Source: Anaerolineales bacterium
Lineage (GTDB): Bacteria; Chloroflexota; Anaerolineae; Anaerolineales; Villigracilaceae
Direction of reading: 5' to 3'
Assembly (NCBI GenBank): GCA_025056175.1
Contig: JANWWK010000056.1
Coordinates: 41,045-105,044 of the forward strand
DNA: 64,000 nucleotides
In this document: positions 42,396 to 50,136 of the stretch, piece by piece
Numbering within the stretch: position 1 is the stretch's first letter
Layout: each line of letters opens with the position of its first letter
Notes under the pieces: generated by a model
Told to the model about the DNA's origin: nothing
Seen by the model: only the letters and a program-made list of their open reading frames with translations
The model's database searches: none
Made by a program: the position numbers and the translations under genes

Positions 42396-42683
42396 CTACC
42401 CTACCAGCCTGGAAAATCCATCATACGGAGCGAGCGGGATGACCTCGAACGCGACAAGCCCGGCCTGTACCAGCGGTAGGGCTTGCAAAACGTCGTGTGC
42501 TTCTTGCGGAGTCAGGCACTCCAGCATGAGAACCGATTCACGCTGTTCGGCGCGGGTGTAAATCTCACGCACAATGCCTTTCCGGGTCAATTCCATCAGG
42601 CGGCGCGTTTGTGCCGCCTGATACGCCTCCAGAAGGTCTGGGTCAGCAGAAGGAAGCTGGTATTCCAGCGCAAGGATTTTCAT
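42396..42683 (-). CDS. Small YCII/muconolactone-isomerase-like protein
   Basis: 95 residues from ATG 42683. The ferredoxin-like pattern (MKILALEYQL, RRLMELTRKGIVREIYTRAE, ALPLVQAGLVAFEVIPLAPY) resembles the YCII and muconolactone-isomerase group of alpha/beta dimers. No catalytic residue is certain. Function unknown. Confidence 0.6.
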   Translation of the reverse strand: MKILALEYQLPSADPDLLEAYQAAQTRRLMELTRKGIVREIYTRAEQRESVLMLECLTPQEAHDVLQALPLVQAGLVAFEVIPLAPYDGFSRLVG

Positions 42684-42805
42684 ACCACCCACATTCTACC
42701 AGTCCACCCACGTTTAACAGTTTACAACCTGCCTTCAATTGTACCCAAAGTCACAGACAAACGCATGTCAGGGGACTAAAATATCTTCCGAAAGGAAGAT
42801 ATTCG

Positions 42806-43129
42806 ATGTCCACGCTCCCCTCATCTCAAAAATTTTCCCTGCTCCATCTGACCACCTTCCAGGACGGCGCAATCGTTAGCCGACAAATCACCAAAACCAA
42901 AAGCGGCAACGTCACGCTGTTCGCTTTCGATGCCGGTCAGGAACTGAGCGAACACACCGCCCCGTTCGATGCGCTGGTTCACATCCTGGAGGGGGAAGCC
43001 GAAATTCGCATTTCCGGCCAGGTTTATCGGCTCTCGGCGAGTGAGGCTATTCTCATGCCTGCAAACGAACCCCATGCCGTGCGCGCCACCCAAAGGCTCA
43101 AACTGCTCTTGACGATGCTTCGGACGTGA
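42806..43129 (+). CDS. Small cupin-domain protein
   Basis: 107 residues from ATG 42806, which has GGAAGA upstream. A single cupin barrel: GNVTLFAFDAGQELSEHTAP, DALVHILEGEAEIRI and AILMPANEPHAVRA, with His and Glu of motif 1 and His of motif 2 as metal ligands. Ligand unknown. Longer frames reaching to 42611 have no ribosome site. Confidence 0.85.
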   Translation: MSTLPSSQKFSLLHLTTFQDGAIVSRQITKTKSGNVTLFAFDAGQELSEHTAPFDALVHILEGEAEIRISGQVYRLSASEAILMPANEPHAVRATQRLKLLLTMLRT

Positions 43130-43182
43130 AACGCGATGGTCGTTTCACGCACAGGCTCCAAAAAGCTTGCGGCCTTTAACTT

Positions 43183-43869
43183 TCAGTTTTGTGCGTAGTG
43201 ATGTTTGGATTTGACCAGGCTGGCAATCATTTGCCGCAACACACGGTGACGGCGGGCAACCACCAGCGCCATGAACAGCATGAGAAGCAGGTACAGGATA
43301 TCAAAATTCACCAGCGCGGTCTTTTGCGTGCCGATGAACACATAATGATACATGGCAATCATCAGGTGAATGGCAGCGGCAATCAATAAAATCGTGGCAT
43401 GCGGTTTCAGATAGAATTTCTCCACCAGCAAAGAGAGCGTCACCAGCACAATACAACCTGTTACCAGGATGAAAATGCTCCTGCCGGGCAATGCGTCTAT
43501 GGACGCATTTTCCGGGAACGCGAAAATTTTGTAAACAGCGCGGAAATACACCAGAACAATTCCTGCCAGCACGCCATACGTGTAAACCCGCACAACCACC
43601 GGCAGAACGAGATTGTCGTGTCGGCGGATGCTGAGCAGCGAAACTACCCACCCAGCCAGATACGTCAATCCCACAATCAAAAGCGGCGCCTGGATGGCAA
43701 AACCCGCCCTGGCATCCTCCCACAAGTAGCGATAGGCCAGATAAGCGCCCCCTAGCAGCGCCATCGTGAGGAGAGTCCATCCAAAAGCCATCAGCAAGGT
43801 GCTGCCGAAGCCGTCCTGCACCGGTCGCTCGGCATCTTTATCAGCCACAGGGGAAACTTTTCCGCTCAT
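43183..43869 (-). CDS. Multi-pass membrane protein of unknown function
   Basis: 228 residues from ATG 43869, which has GGAGG four bases upstream. Six hydrophobic segments follow a short polar N-terminus (MSGKVSPVADKDAERPVQDG), for example LLMAFGWTLLTMALLGGAYL and ILLIAAAIHLMIAMYHYVFI. The tail is basic (ARRHRVLRQMIASLVKSKHH). I do not recognise the family. Confidence 0.7.
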   Translation of the reverse strand: MSGKVSPVADKDAERPVQDGFGSTLLMAFGWTLLTMALLGGAYLAYRYLWEDARAGFAIQAPLLIVGLTYLAGWVVSLLSIRRHDNLVLPVVVRVYTYGVLAGIVLVYFRAVYKIFAFPENASIDALPGRSIFILVTGCIVLVTLSLLVEKFYLKPHATILLIAAAIHLMIAMYHYVFIGTQKTALVNFDILYLLLMLFMALVVARRHRVLRQMIASLVKSKHHYAQN

Positions 43870-44023
43870 CTTTCCTCCGCGCAGAAAACGTTGCGATTTC
43901 GTTACAATCATTTTACCACTTTCAAGCACGCATCAAACATTCGTGGATGATTTTCTCCGCCGTGCAGGGCTTCCCCTTCCATCTCTGCCAGGAGCAGAAG
44001 AAGACAAATCGGTTATAATTTCC

Positions 44024-44124
44024 AATTATCTACCCTCACCCTAACCCGTTTGCATATCGGTGCTTTTACAATTTCTGCCCTCTCCCAGAGGGACAGGGCA
44101 GGGAGTGAGGGAGACCAGATAACT
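44024..44124. repeat. Palindromic repeat (CCCTCACCC-type)
   Basis: CCCTCAC (44033-44039) pairs with GTGAGGG (44105-44111), and inside it CTGCCCT-N-TCCC pairs with GGGA-N-AGGGCAG. The edges read ATTATCTA and AGATAACT, like the ends of the element at 63843-64000. It lies between divergent genes. The remaining 150 bases of this gap contain TATAAT near 44014 but no gene. Confidence 0.75.
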
Positions 44125-44141
44125 ACGATAATTTTTCATCT

Positions 44142-44948
44142 ATGAAGCGACCTGTTTTTTGGCTTACTTTTCTGGTAACTCTGCTGCTTGTCGTGAGTTA
44201 CTCCTTGACCGCGCACGCCTCGGCGCCTGCTCAAGGAAGCGCGTTTTCGACCCCTACCCCCTTGCCCGATGGCCGGATTATCTACATCGTTCAAGAAGGA
44301 GATAGCTGCTTCCGCATCTCCGCGCTGAGCGGCGTTCCCATCGAACAAATTCGCTCCCTCAACCGGCTGGGAGAAGATTGCGCTTTGCGCGTTGGACAAG
44401 AACTTCTGCTTGGCATTGGCGGCCCGAGCGGCGCAACCCCCACCCCCGAAACAGCAGCCACAGCAACCCCCGAACTGCAACCCTCCCCCACACCGCCCTT
44501 CGCGGGTGAAGCGCGCGTATGTGTCGTATTTTACGAAGACATCAACGGTGATGCCCTTCGGCAGGATACCGAACCCTTGCTGGCAGATGGTGCGTTGAGC
44601 ATCAGCGGTGCATCGGGCCAGTTCTCGCAAACCGCCAACACCCCCGGCGGAACTGACCCGTTGTGTTTCGAGCGCGTACCCGAAGGCAATTACAACATCT
44701 CCATCGCCCCGCCGGAAAACTACAATCCCACTACCCAACTCAACCACACCCTCACTATCAACGCCGGCGAACAGGTAGAAATCATTTTTGGTGCCCAGAA
44801 GGCGATGGCCGAACTGCCGGCTCAACCTGGAGAGACCCGCACAGGCACGGGGAGTTTGCTGGGCATTCTCGGTGCAGGATTTCTGCTGGCTGGAGTAGGA
44901 TTGGGCGTGTTTGCCTGGCGCTTTTATGGGCGCAAGTCCATCCCATAA
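44142..44948 (+). CDS. LysM-domain surface protein with SdrD-B/Cna-B-like domain
   Basis: 268 residues. An N-terminal signal or anchor helix (FLTFLVTLLLVVSYSL-like WLTFLVTLLLVVSYSLTAHA) is followed by a LysM module (YIVQEGDSCFRISALSGVPI, GQELLLG), a Thr-Pro linker (TPTPETAATATPE) and a domain with FYEDINGDALRQDTEPLL and VPEGNYNISIAPPENY, the calcium-type SdrD-B/prealbumin-like repeat. It ends with a second membrane helix and RRK-type basic tail (RFYGRKSIP). It probably displays the LysM domain outside the cell, bound to glycan. Confidence 0.85.
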   Translation: MKRPVFWLTFLVTLLLVVSYSLTAHASAPAQGSAFSTPTPLPDGRIIYIVQEGDSCFRISALSGVPIEQIRSLNRLGEDCALRVGQELLLGIGGPSGATPTPETAATATPELQPSPTPPFAGEARVCVVFYEDINGDALRQDTEPLLADGALSISGASGQFSQTANTPGGTDPLCFERVPEGNYNISIAPPENYNPTTQLNHTLTINAGEQVEIIFGAQKAMAELPAQPGETRTGTGSLLGILGAGFLLAGVGLGVFAWRFYGRKSIP

Positions 44949-44961
44949 CCCCAAACATCAT

Positions 44962-44993
44962 CCCGAAGGCCGCTCTGCCTTCGGGAAATTTTT
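44962..44993 (+). terminator. Terminator after the LysM gene
   Basis: CCCGAAGGC (44962-44970) and GCCTTCGGG (44977-44985) form a 9-bp stem, followed by AAATTTTT. It ends 5 bases before the methyltransferase start codon, so it also covers that gene's ribosome-binding region. Confidence 0.75.
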
Positions 44994-44997
44994 CCCC

Positions 44998-45711
44998 ATG
45001 CACCCCGAAACTGCCCGCTTGCTGGTCGAACTCAACCGCCGCTTCTACGCCGAATTTGGAGAGAATTTCTCCGCCACGCGGCGGCGCATTCAGCCAGGCG
45101 TTCGCAAAATCCTCGCCAGGCTGGCCGGAGACGAACGCATTCTCGATTTGGGATGCGGCAACGGGGAACTGGCGCGCGCCCTTGCCCAGAGCGGCTTCCA
45201 CGGCGAATACCTCGGCCTCGATTTCAGCCTGCCTCTGCTGCGAGATGCCGGGGTCCAGCCCGGAACCTTCCCCGTCCGCTTTTTCGCCGTTGACCTGACC
45301 TCCCCCGATTGGTCACTGTCCACTGCTCACTGCTCACTGCTCACTGCCTTCGCCGTCCTTCACCACATTCCCTCGCATGAATTGCGCCTGAACCTGCTGC
45401 AACAGGCTCACCGCCTGCTGGCACCCGAGGGACACTTCGTTCACTCCAACTGGCAATTCCTCAACAGCGACCGCCTGCGGGCGCGCATCCAGCCCTGGGA
45501 AACGATTGGACTTTCAGCGGCGGATGTGGACGAAGGAGATTACCTGCTCGATTGGCGCGCCGGCGGCAGCGGCCTGCGCTACGCGCACCACTTTTCAGAA
45601 CAAGAACTCGCCGAATTGGCCGCCGAAACCGGCTTCCGCGTGGCAGAATCGTTCCTCTCCGATGGCGAAAACGGACGGCTGGCGCTCTATCAGGTCTGGA
45701 AAAAGGTCTGA
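44998..45711 (+). CDS. Class I SAM-dependent methyltransferase
   Basis: 237 residues from ATG 44998. The AdoMet motif ILDLGCGNGELARAL, the acidic YLGLDFSLPLL and the motif TAFAVLHHIPS are clear. Between PDW and the latter motif, SLSTAHCSLLTA is encoded by five tandem heptamers (45314-45348). Substrate unknown. It is 4 bases upstream of the first GT87-like gene, and context suggests modification of an envelope glycan or lipid. Confidence 0.85.
   Translation: MHPETARLLVELNRRFYAEFGENFSATRRRIQPGVRKILARLAGDERILDLGCGNGELARALAQSGFHGEYLGLDFSLPLLRDAGVQPGTFPVRFFAVDLTSPDWSLSTAHCSLLTAFAVLHHIPSHELRLNLLQQAHRLLAPEGHFVHSNWQFLNSDRLRARIQPWETIGLSAADVDEGDYLLDWRAGGSGLRYAHHFSEQELAELAAETGFRVAESFLSDGENGRLALYQVWKKV
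45314..45348. repeat. Heptamer repeat (CACTGCT) inside the methyltransferase gene
   Basis: Five units CACTGTC, CACTGCT, CACTGCT, CACTGCT, CACTGCC, read in frame just before motif IV. Confidence 0.9.
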
Positions 45712-45715
45712 CGCG

Positions 45716-46951
45716 ATGAAATCTTCTCCCCACAAATGGCTCCTTCCTGTCTTTGCGCTGGGACTGTTCCTGCAACTGGCCTGGCACGGCCTGCTCCTGG
45801 CACAAACCGCCGGGACGGGGGAATTTCTCAAGGATATTGACTTTCGCATTATCTACACCGCCGGGCAAATTGCGCGCGAGGGCGATTGGAACGCCATCTA
45901 CGACCTGGAACGCCAGCGGCAAACGCAGGAACAAATCACCGGCAGGCCGTTGAAACTGGCCGACGTACTGCCCTTCAACCATCCGCCCACCCTGCTGCCC
46001 CTGCAATGGCTGCTTGCGCTGACCCGGTACCCCATGGCCTACCTGCTCTGGGCGGGCATTTCGGCCTTCGTCAGCCTGCTGAACGGTTGGCTGGTCTGGC
46101 GGCTGGCGCGAGGCGCAGACTGGCCGGGCATGCCTGCCGCGCTGCTGGCCGCGCAATCGTTTTTATTCTATCCGCTGTGGGTCAGCATCAACAAAGGGCA
46201 AGATACGCTCTTCGCGCTCATCGGGCTGACGGTTCTCCTGCTCGGCTTGCAGGCCGGGCGCGAGCGGCTCTCCGGGCTGGGGCTGGCCCTGCTCACCCTG
46301 CGTCCACAGTTTGCCCTGCCGCTGGCCGTGCCGTTCCTGTTTCGCCAGCGCCGCATCTGGTGGTGGTTCGTGGGAATGGCGGCCCTGCTGGTCGGATACA
46401 GCGTTCTGATGGTGGGCTGGAAGGGCGTGACCGACTTCCTCCACCTTCTGACACTGACCTCCAGCGGCGAAACCGTCCTGATTCACCACGCCGATATGTA
46501 CAACCTGAAAGGCCTGCTGCTGCGCCTGCTTCCACAGATGAGCATCGAGACGGCTTCGGGCATCTCGTGGGCAGCGTTTGCGCTGGTTCTGGCCTGCCTG
46601 TGCGCATGGTGGGCGCGCGCAGAACGGGTGGGGTTTCAGCATATCAGCCTGGCGGTGACGCTCAGCCTGTTCGCTTCGCCGCACCTGCACTATCACGATG
46701 TCAGTTTCCTGCTCATCCCCACGCTCGGCCTGCTGCTCACGCTCACGGAGAGCAACCGGCTCACCCCCTGGCAGGCAGCCTTCCTCCTGCTCGGCGAATC
46801 GCTCTACCTGGCCGTCATTCACCTGACGCCATTCCACAAGGCAGGCGTGTACCTGCTCATGCTGGGGTTGGCCGTCCTTTGCGTCTTTCTCATCAAGAAG
46901 GACAAAGGTCAGGCCGCGCACAACCTGAACGAGGCTTTAGAAAGACGATGA
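45716..46951 (+). CDS. GT87-like (DUF2029) membrane glycosyltransferase
   Basis: 411 residues from ATG 45716, 4 bases after the methyltransferase. About ten membrane helices. The N-terminal DIDFRIIYTAGQIAREGDWN, then FNHPPTLLPLQW, matches the mannosyl-transferase-like GT87 pattern with an acidic residue after the first helix. LRPQFALPLAVPFLFRQRR is also typical. It would use a polyprenyl-phosphate sugar outside the membrane. Sugar unknown. Confidence 0.75.
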   Translation: MKSSPHKWLLPVFALGLFLQLAWHGLLLAQTAGTGEFLKDIDFRIIYTAGQIAREGDWNAIYDLERQRQTQEQITGRPLKLADVLPFNHPPTLLPLQWLLALTRYPMAYLLWAGISAFVSLLNGWLVWRLARGADWPGMPAALLAAQSFLFYPLWVSINKGQDTLFALIGLTVLLLGLQAGRERLSGLGLALLTLRPQFALPLAVPFLFRQRRIWWWFVGMAALLVGYSVLMVGWKGVTDFLHLLTLTSSGETVLIHHADMYNLKGLLLRLLPQMSIETASGISWAAFALVLACLCAWWARAERVGFQHISLAVTLSLFASPHLHYHDVSFLLIPTLGLLLTLTESNRLTPWQAAFLLLGESLYLAVIHLTPFHKAGVYLLMLGLAVLCVFLIKKDKGQAAHNLNEALERR

Positions 46952-48174
46952 AAGCCAAACTAACCCATTTCCTCGAACGCTACTGGATGGCACTGGCTTT
47001 GCTGGTCATGCTGCCGGTGTATTGGAACATTGCCGTTCTGAACGAACAGCGCGTGGATTACATCAACAACGGCTTCTTCAAGTTCTGGCTGGCCGGACAC
47101 ATGACCTGGACGCCCGAACACCCCTATTCGCTGGAAGATTGGGACGCCGGCCACAAACGCTTCGGCGCAACCTGGATGGACGAAAAACGCTTTGCCTACC
47201 CCCTGCCGCTCGCGTTGATAGTGGCTCCGCTGGGTCTGCTGCCCATCCCAACCGCCTACATCCTGTGGGATTTCCTGGCACAAATCCTGATTGCCCTGTG
47301 CCTGCTCTGGCTGGCAACCCGCTGGGAGGGGTTGAACCGCCGCCTGTACGTTCTCTTTTTGCTGGTGGCAGCCACCCTCAATGGCAACATTTACCTGGGA
47401 TTGATGACCGGCACAATGGCCGCGCTCTTCCTGGTTTTTCTCACCCTTTCGTTATACTTCATGGAGAAGGGGCGCGACCTGCTCTCCGGCTTTGTGCTGG
47501 CTTTCGCCATCCTCAAGCCGCCGCTGGTGACCATCCTTATCCTTTTGGGCTTGTGGCTGCTCTTCAGTCGCCGCTGGCGCGTCATCGGCGGGATGGCGCT
47601 CGGCGGCTTGACCCTGCTCGTGGTTGGCCTGCTGCAAGACCCCCAGTGGCTGACAAAATTTCTCGGCACGGGCGATAGTCTGCTCGGAATGCGGCTGGGA
47701 CATCAGCCCACCATCCTGAGTTACACCCGTCTGGCCTGCGCGGGCGACCTGACCTGCGCCATGACCTGGTACGCAGTCATTGCGCTGGCGCTGGCAGCCC
47801 TGTTTGCCTGGATTGTCTGGAAAATCCACGCCCGGCTTACCCCGCTGATGGCCTTCAGCCTGGCCATTCCGCTCGGTTTGCTCCTGCCGCCCTACATCTG
47901 GTCTTACGATTACACCCTGTTCATCATTCCAATTGCCTATATCGCTTTCGAGTTGATACAGCGCTACCGCACCTACATTTTTGCCACTCTGTTCCTGCTC
48001 GCCCTCACCGTTCTGGCGATGGTTGGCCTGACTCTGTTCTGGATGAACCCGGCCAGCACCGCCCTGACCATTCAGCGCGATATGTGGAGCATCTGGACAG
48101 GTGTGTATATGTGGGCGGTATCCTGGTGGGTCGTTTTGCGCGCCCCTGCAGCGATAAGTTCTGCCTCTGCCTGA
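46948..48174 (+). CDS. Second GT87-like (DUF2029) membrane glycosyltransferase
   Basis: 408 residues. The ATG overlaps the stop of the previous gene (ATGA). Same layout: DYINNGFFKFWLAGHMTW, FAYPLPLALIVAPLGLL and LKPPLVTILILLGLWLLFSR, with about ten helices. The two neighbours are probably an old duplication with related roles in glycan assembly. Confidence 0.75.
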   Translation: MKAKLTHFLERYWMALALLVMLPVYWNIAVLNEQRVDYINNGFFKFWLAGHMTWTPEHPYSLEDWDAGHKRFGATWMDEKRFAYPLPLALIVAPLGLLPIPTAYILWDFLAQILIALCLLWLATRWEGLNRRLYVLFLLVAATLNGNIYLGLMTGTMAALFLVFLTLSLYFMEKGRDLLSGFVLAFAILKPPLVTILILLGLWLLFSRRWRVIGGMALGGLTLLVVGLLQDPQWLTKFLGTGDSLLGMRLGHQPTILSYTRLACAGDLTCAMTWYAVIALALAALFAWIVWKIHARLTPLMAFSLAIPLGLLLPPYIWSYDYTLFIIPIAYIAFELIQRYRTYIFATLFLLALTVLAMVGLTLFWMNPASTALTIQRDMWSIWTGVYMWAVSWWVVLRAPAAISSASA

Positions 48175-48328
48175 GAGCAGAAGAAATAGCGCCAACGGAA
48201 TTTTACCCTTTTGCCAGCAATGTCCGAAGGTTATTGACAAAAAAGCATCAAAAGCGCCTGTTTTTTGCCGAAAATAAAGCGCGCGCGCCTGTCAGTGTGA
48301 TTCGATTAAGAAATTCAATCGAAATATG

Positions 48329-48368
48329 ATTCCCCGCAACCCTTTACAGTGCGGGGGATTGTTGTATC
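48329..48368 (+). terminator. Hairpin downstream of the GT87 genes
   Basis: CCCCGCA (48332-48338) and TGCGGGG (48350-48356) form a 7-bp stem followed by GATTGTTGT. A second small inverted repeat TTCGATT/AATCGAA lies just upstream. The rest of the 277-base gap before the SET gene holds no gene that I can see. Confidence 0.5.
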
Positions 48369-48451
48369 ATTCACGACCGTTGGCGTTTTCTGGTTTTTTC
48401 CAAACCGGGGGACGCTGATAACTTTTAACTCGTCGAAAGGATGTTTTATGA

Positions 48452-49021
48452 ATGTACGAACAGCCGAGCTCCTATCTTTCGCCTAAAATCCAGGCTCGCC
48501 CGAAAGCCGATGGCAGTGGAAACGGCATTTTTGCCCAGGAACCCTTGAAAAAGGGTGAACTCCTTGCCGTTTTCGGGGGCGTCGTTTACGAATGGGACGC
48601 CTTCATTCACCTCCCTGAACGGGAACGCAGCCTGTGCATCCAGGTCGAAGAAAATCACTTCCTGGTGCCGCGTCCGATTGGGGATGGAGATTATGTCAAT
48701 CACAGTTGCAATCCGAATGCCGGGCTTTCGGGACAGATAGCGCTCGTTGCGATGCGAGACATTCAACCCGGCGAAGAAATCTGCTTCGACTACGCGATGA
48801 GTGACACGCGCCCCTACGATGAATTTCCCTGCAATTGCGGCGCGCCCAACTGCCGAAAGTACGTCACCGGTATGGATTGGCAGTTACCCGAACTCCAAAA
48901 ACGCTATGCGGGTTACTTTGCGCCGCACGTCCAGCGCAAAATTGACGCCCTGCGGGCTGCCCGCCGGCTGGAGCGTTATCAATACGCCGGCGCAGCCCCG
49001 ACGCCCGTCCGCTACGAATAA
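48452..49021 (+). CDS. SET-domain protein (lysine methyltransferase-like)
   Basis: 189 residues. SET motifs are in order: GNGIFAQEPLKKGELLAVFG, YVNHSCNPNAGL, IQPGEEICFDYAMS, then a post-SET-like CNCGAPNCRKYVTGMDW with three cysteines. SET enzymes transfer methyl groups from AdoMet to protein lysines. Targets in bacteria are mostly unknown. The ATG follows AAGGATG with a somewhat long spacing. Confidence 0.88.
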   Translation: MYEQPSSYLSPKIQARPKADGSGNGIFAQEPLKKGELLAVFGGVVYEWDAFIHLPERERSLCIQVEENHFLVPRPIGDGDYVNHSCNPNAGLSGQIALVAMRDIQPGEEICFDYAMSDTRPYDEFPCNCGAPNCRKYVTGMDWQLPELQKRYAGYFAPHVQRKIDALRAARRLERYQYAGAAPTPVRYE

Positions 49022-49039
49022 AGTCGAAGACGCAAACCC

Positions 49040-49073
49040 AAAAAGGACAGCCGCTTGAGCGGCTGTCCTTTTT
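49040..49073. terminator. Bidirectional terminator between SET and FemAB genes
   Basis: GGACAGCCGCT and AGCGGCTGTCC form an 11-bp stem with a 2-base gap, flanked by five A and five T, so it serves both convergent genes. Confidence 0.9.
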
Positions 49074-49099
49074 CCATCATCCCAAGATTATCCGGCTCG

Positions 49100-50116
49100 T
49101 CAGGCCTTGAACTTCCAGGCATAGAAGCGATACAGGAACGGCAGGTACACCCGGTCCAACGCCTGCGCTGCCCGCCGCACCTGACCGCCGAATCCACGCT
49201 TGAAGCGATAGACGCCCCACAGCCCATCCTGGCGCGTCTCGAATTGCGCTTCAAGCGTTGCCTCGTCTTCATCTGGCACGCCCCACAGGTCATATTCGGT
49301 GCAGTTGCGCGCTTTGGCCCATTGCATTGCCCGCCACTGGAGCAGATAGGTGGGCATGCGGTTACGTTCCTCGTCGGTTGAAGCGCCATACAGATAATAC
49401 GCGCGGCGGCCAACGGCAAACACCATCAGCGCCGCAAGCGGGCGACCTTCGTATTCTGCCAGCAGCAGTTCGGCCATCCCCGCCGGGTGGAATAACGCAT
49501 ACGCTTTGCGGTAATATTCCGCCGAATGCACGCCGAACCCATCCCGTCCGCCGGTGATGGTCATCATGCGGTGAAACCCGTCCAGGTCATCCCATGCGCG
49601 GACAGTGACACCCTTTTTCTCGGCCAGACGCACGTTGTAGCGCGTTTTTTGCTTCATGCGCGCCAAAAGGTCTTCCTCTGTTCCTTCCAGTGAAACGACA
49701 ATCGTTCGGGGCGGCTGGATGTTGTGTTTGCTCACGATGAATGCGGAAGGAGCAAAGCTGAGCGACGGATGGTCACCCCAGCAATCCGGCTCGATTTTGA
49801 GAAACACAGCCCGCTTTTCGCGGCAAACCGCATCGATTTCACGCAAAAACAACTCCCACCGCTGACCCTCTCCTGAAACCTGCTCACTGTTCGCCGATGA
49901 CTGATGACTGAATACCGGCCTGGGCGCATAGGCCACTGTAAACCCCAGCGGCAGGCGACGGAAGAGAATTTGCACCCCCCAATCGCCGCTTATCAGCCGT
50001 TCAACCTGCCATCCAAAAGCGCGCTTTAACTCCCCCCATTCTGCCGTCTGCAACAAATGGGGGTTGGGCTGTTGAGCGATGAACTCACGCCACGCATCGA
50101 AAGAAACTCGCGGCAT
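49100..50116 (-). CDS. FemAB-like peptidoglycan/amino-acyl transferase (GNAT fold)
   Basis: 338 residues from ATG 50116. HLLQTAEWGELKRAFGW, VFLKIEPDCWG, MKQKTRYNVRLAEKKGVTV, GRPLAALMVFAVGRRAYYLY and YDLWGVPDEDEAT are blocks of the FemX/lipid II glycine-transferase family. It would add an amino acid from tRNA to a peptidoglycan or other cell-surface acceptor. Residues about 68-82 (HQSSANSEQVSGEGQ region) are encoded by heptamer units and look inserted. Last gene of the polysaccharide operon, 20 bases after the dehydratase. Confidence 0.88.
   Translation of the reverse strand: MPRVSFDAWREFIAQQPNPHLLQTAEWGELKRAFGWQVERLISGDWGVQILFRRLPLGFTVAYAPRPVFSHQSSANSEQVSGEGQRWELFLREIDAVCREKRAVFLKIEPDCWGDHPSLSFAPSAFIVSKHNIQPPRTIVVSLEGTEEDLLARMKQKTRYNVRLAEKKGVTVRAWDDLDGFHRMMTITGGRDGFGVHSAEYYRKAYALFHPAGMAELLLAEYEGRPLAALMVFAVGRRAYYLYGASTDEERNRMPTYLLQWRAMQWAKARNCTEYDLWGVPDEDEATLEAQFETRQDGLWGVYRFKRGFGGQVRRAAQALDRVYLPFLYRFYAWKFKA
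49872..49913. repeat. Heptamer repeat (ACTGNNN) inside the FemAB-like gene
   Basis: Units TCCTGAA, ACCTGCT, then ACTGTTC, GCCGATG, ACTGATG and ACTGAAT, read in frame on the minus strand. Confidence 0.7.
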
Positions 50117-50136
50117 AAAATGCTTGCGCCTCCCAC

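Noticed and set aside
45314..45348. Possible CRISPR repeats in the heptamer arrays
   Set aside because: Units are 7 bases without unique spacers, and no cas gene is present.
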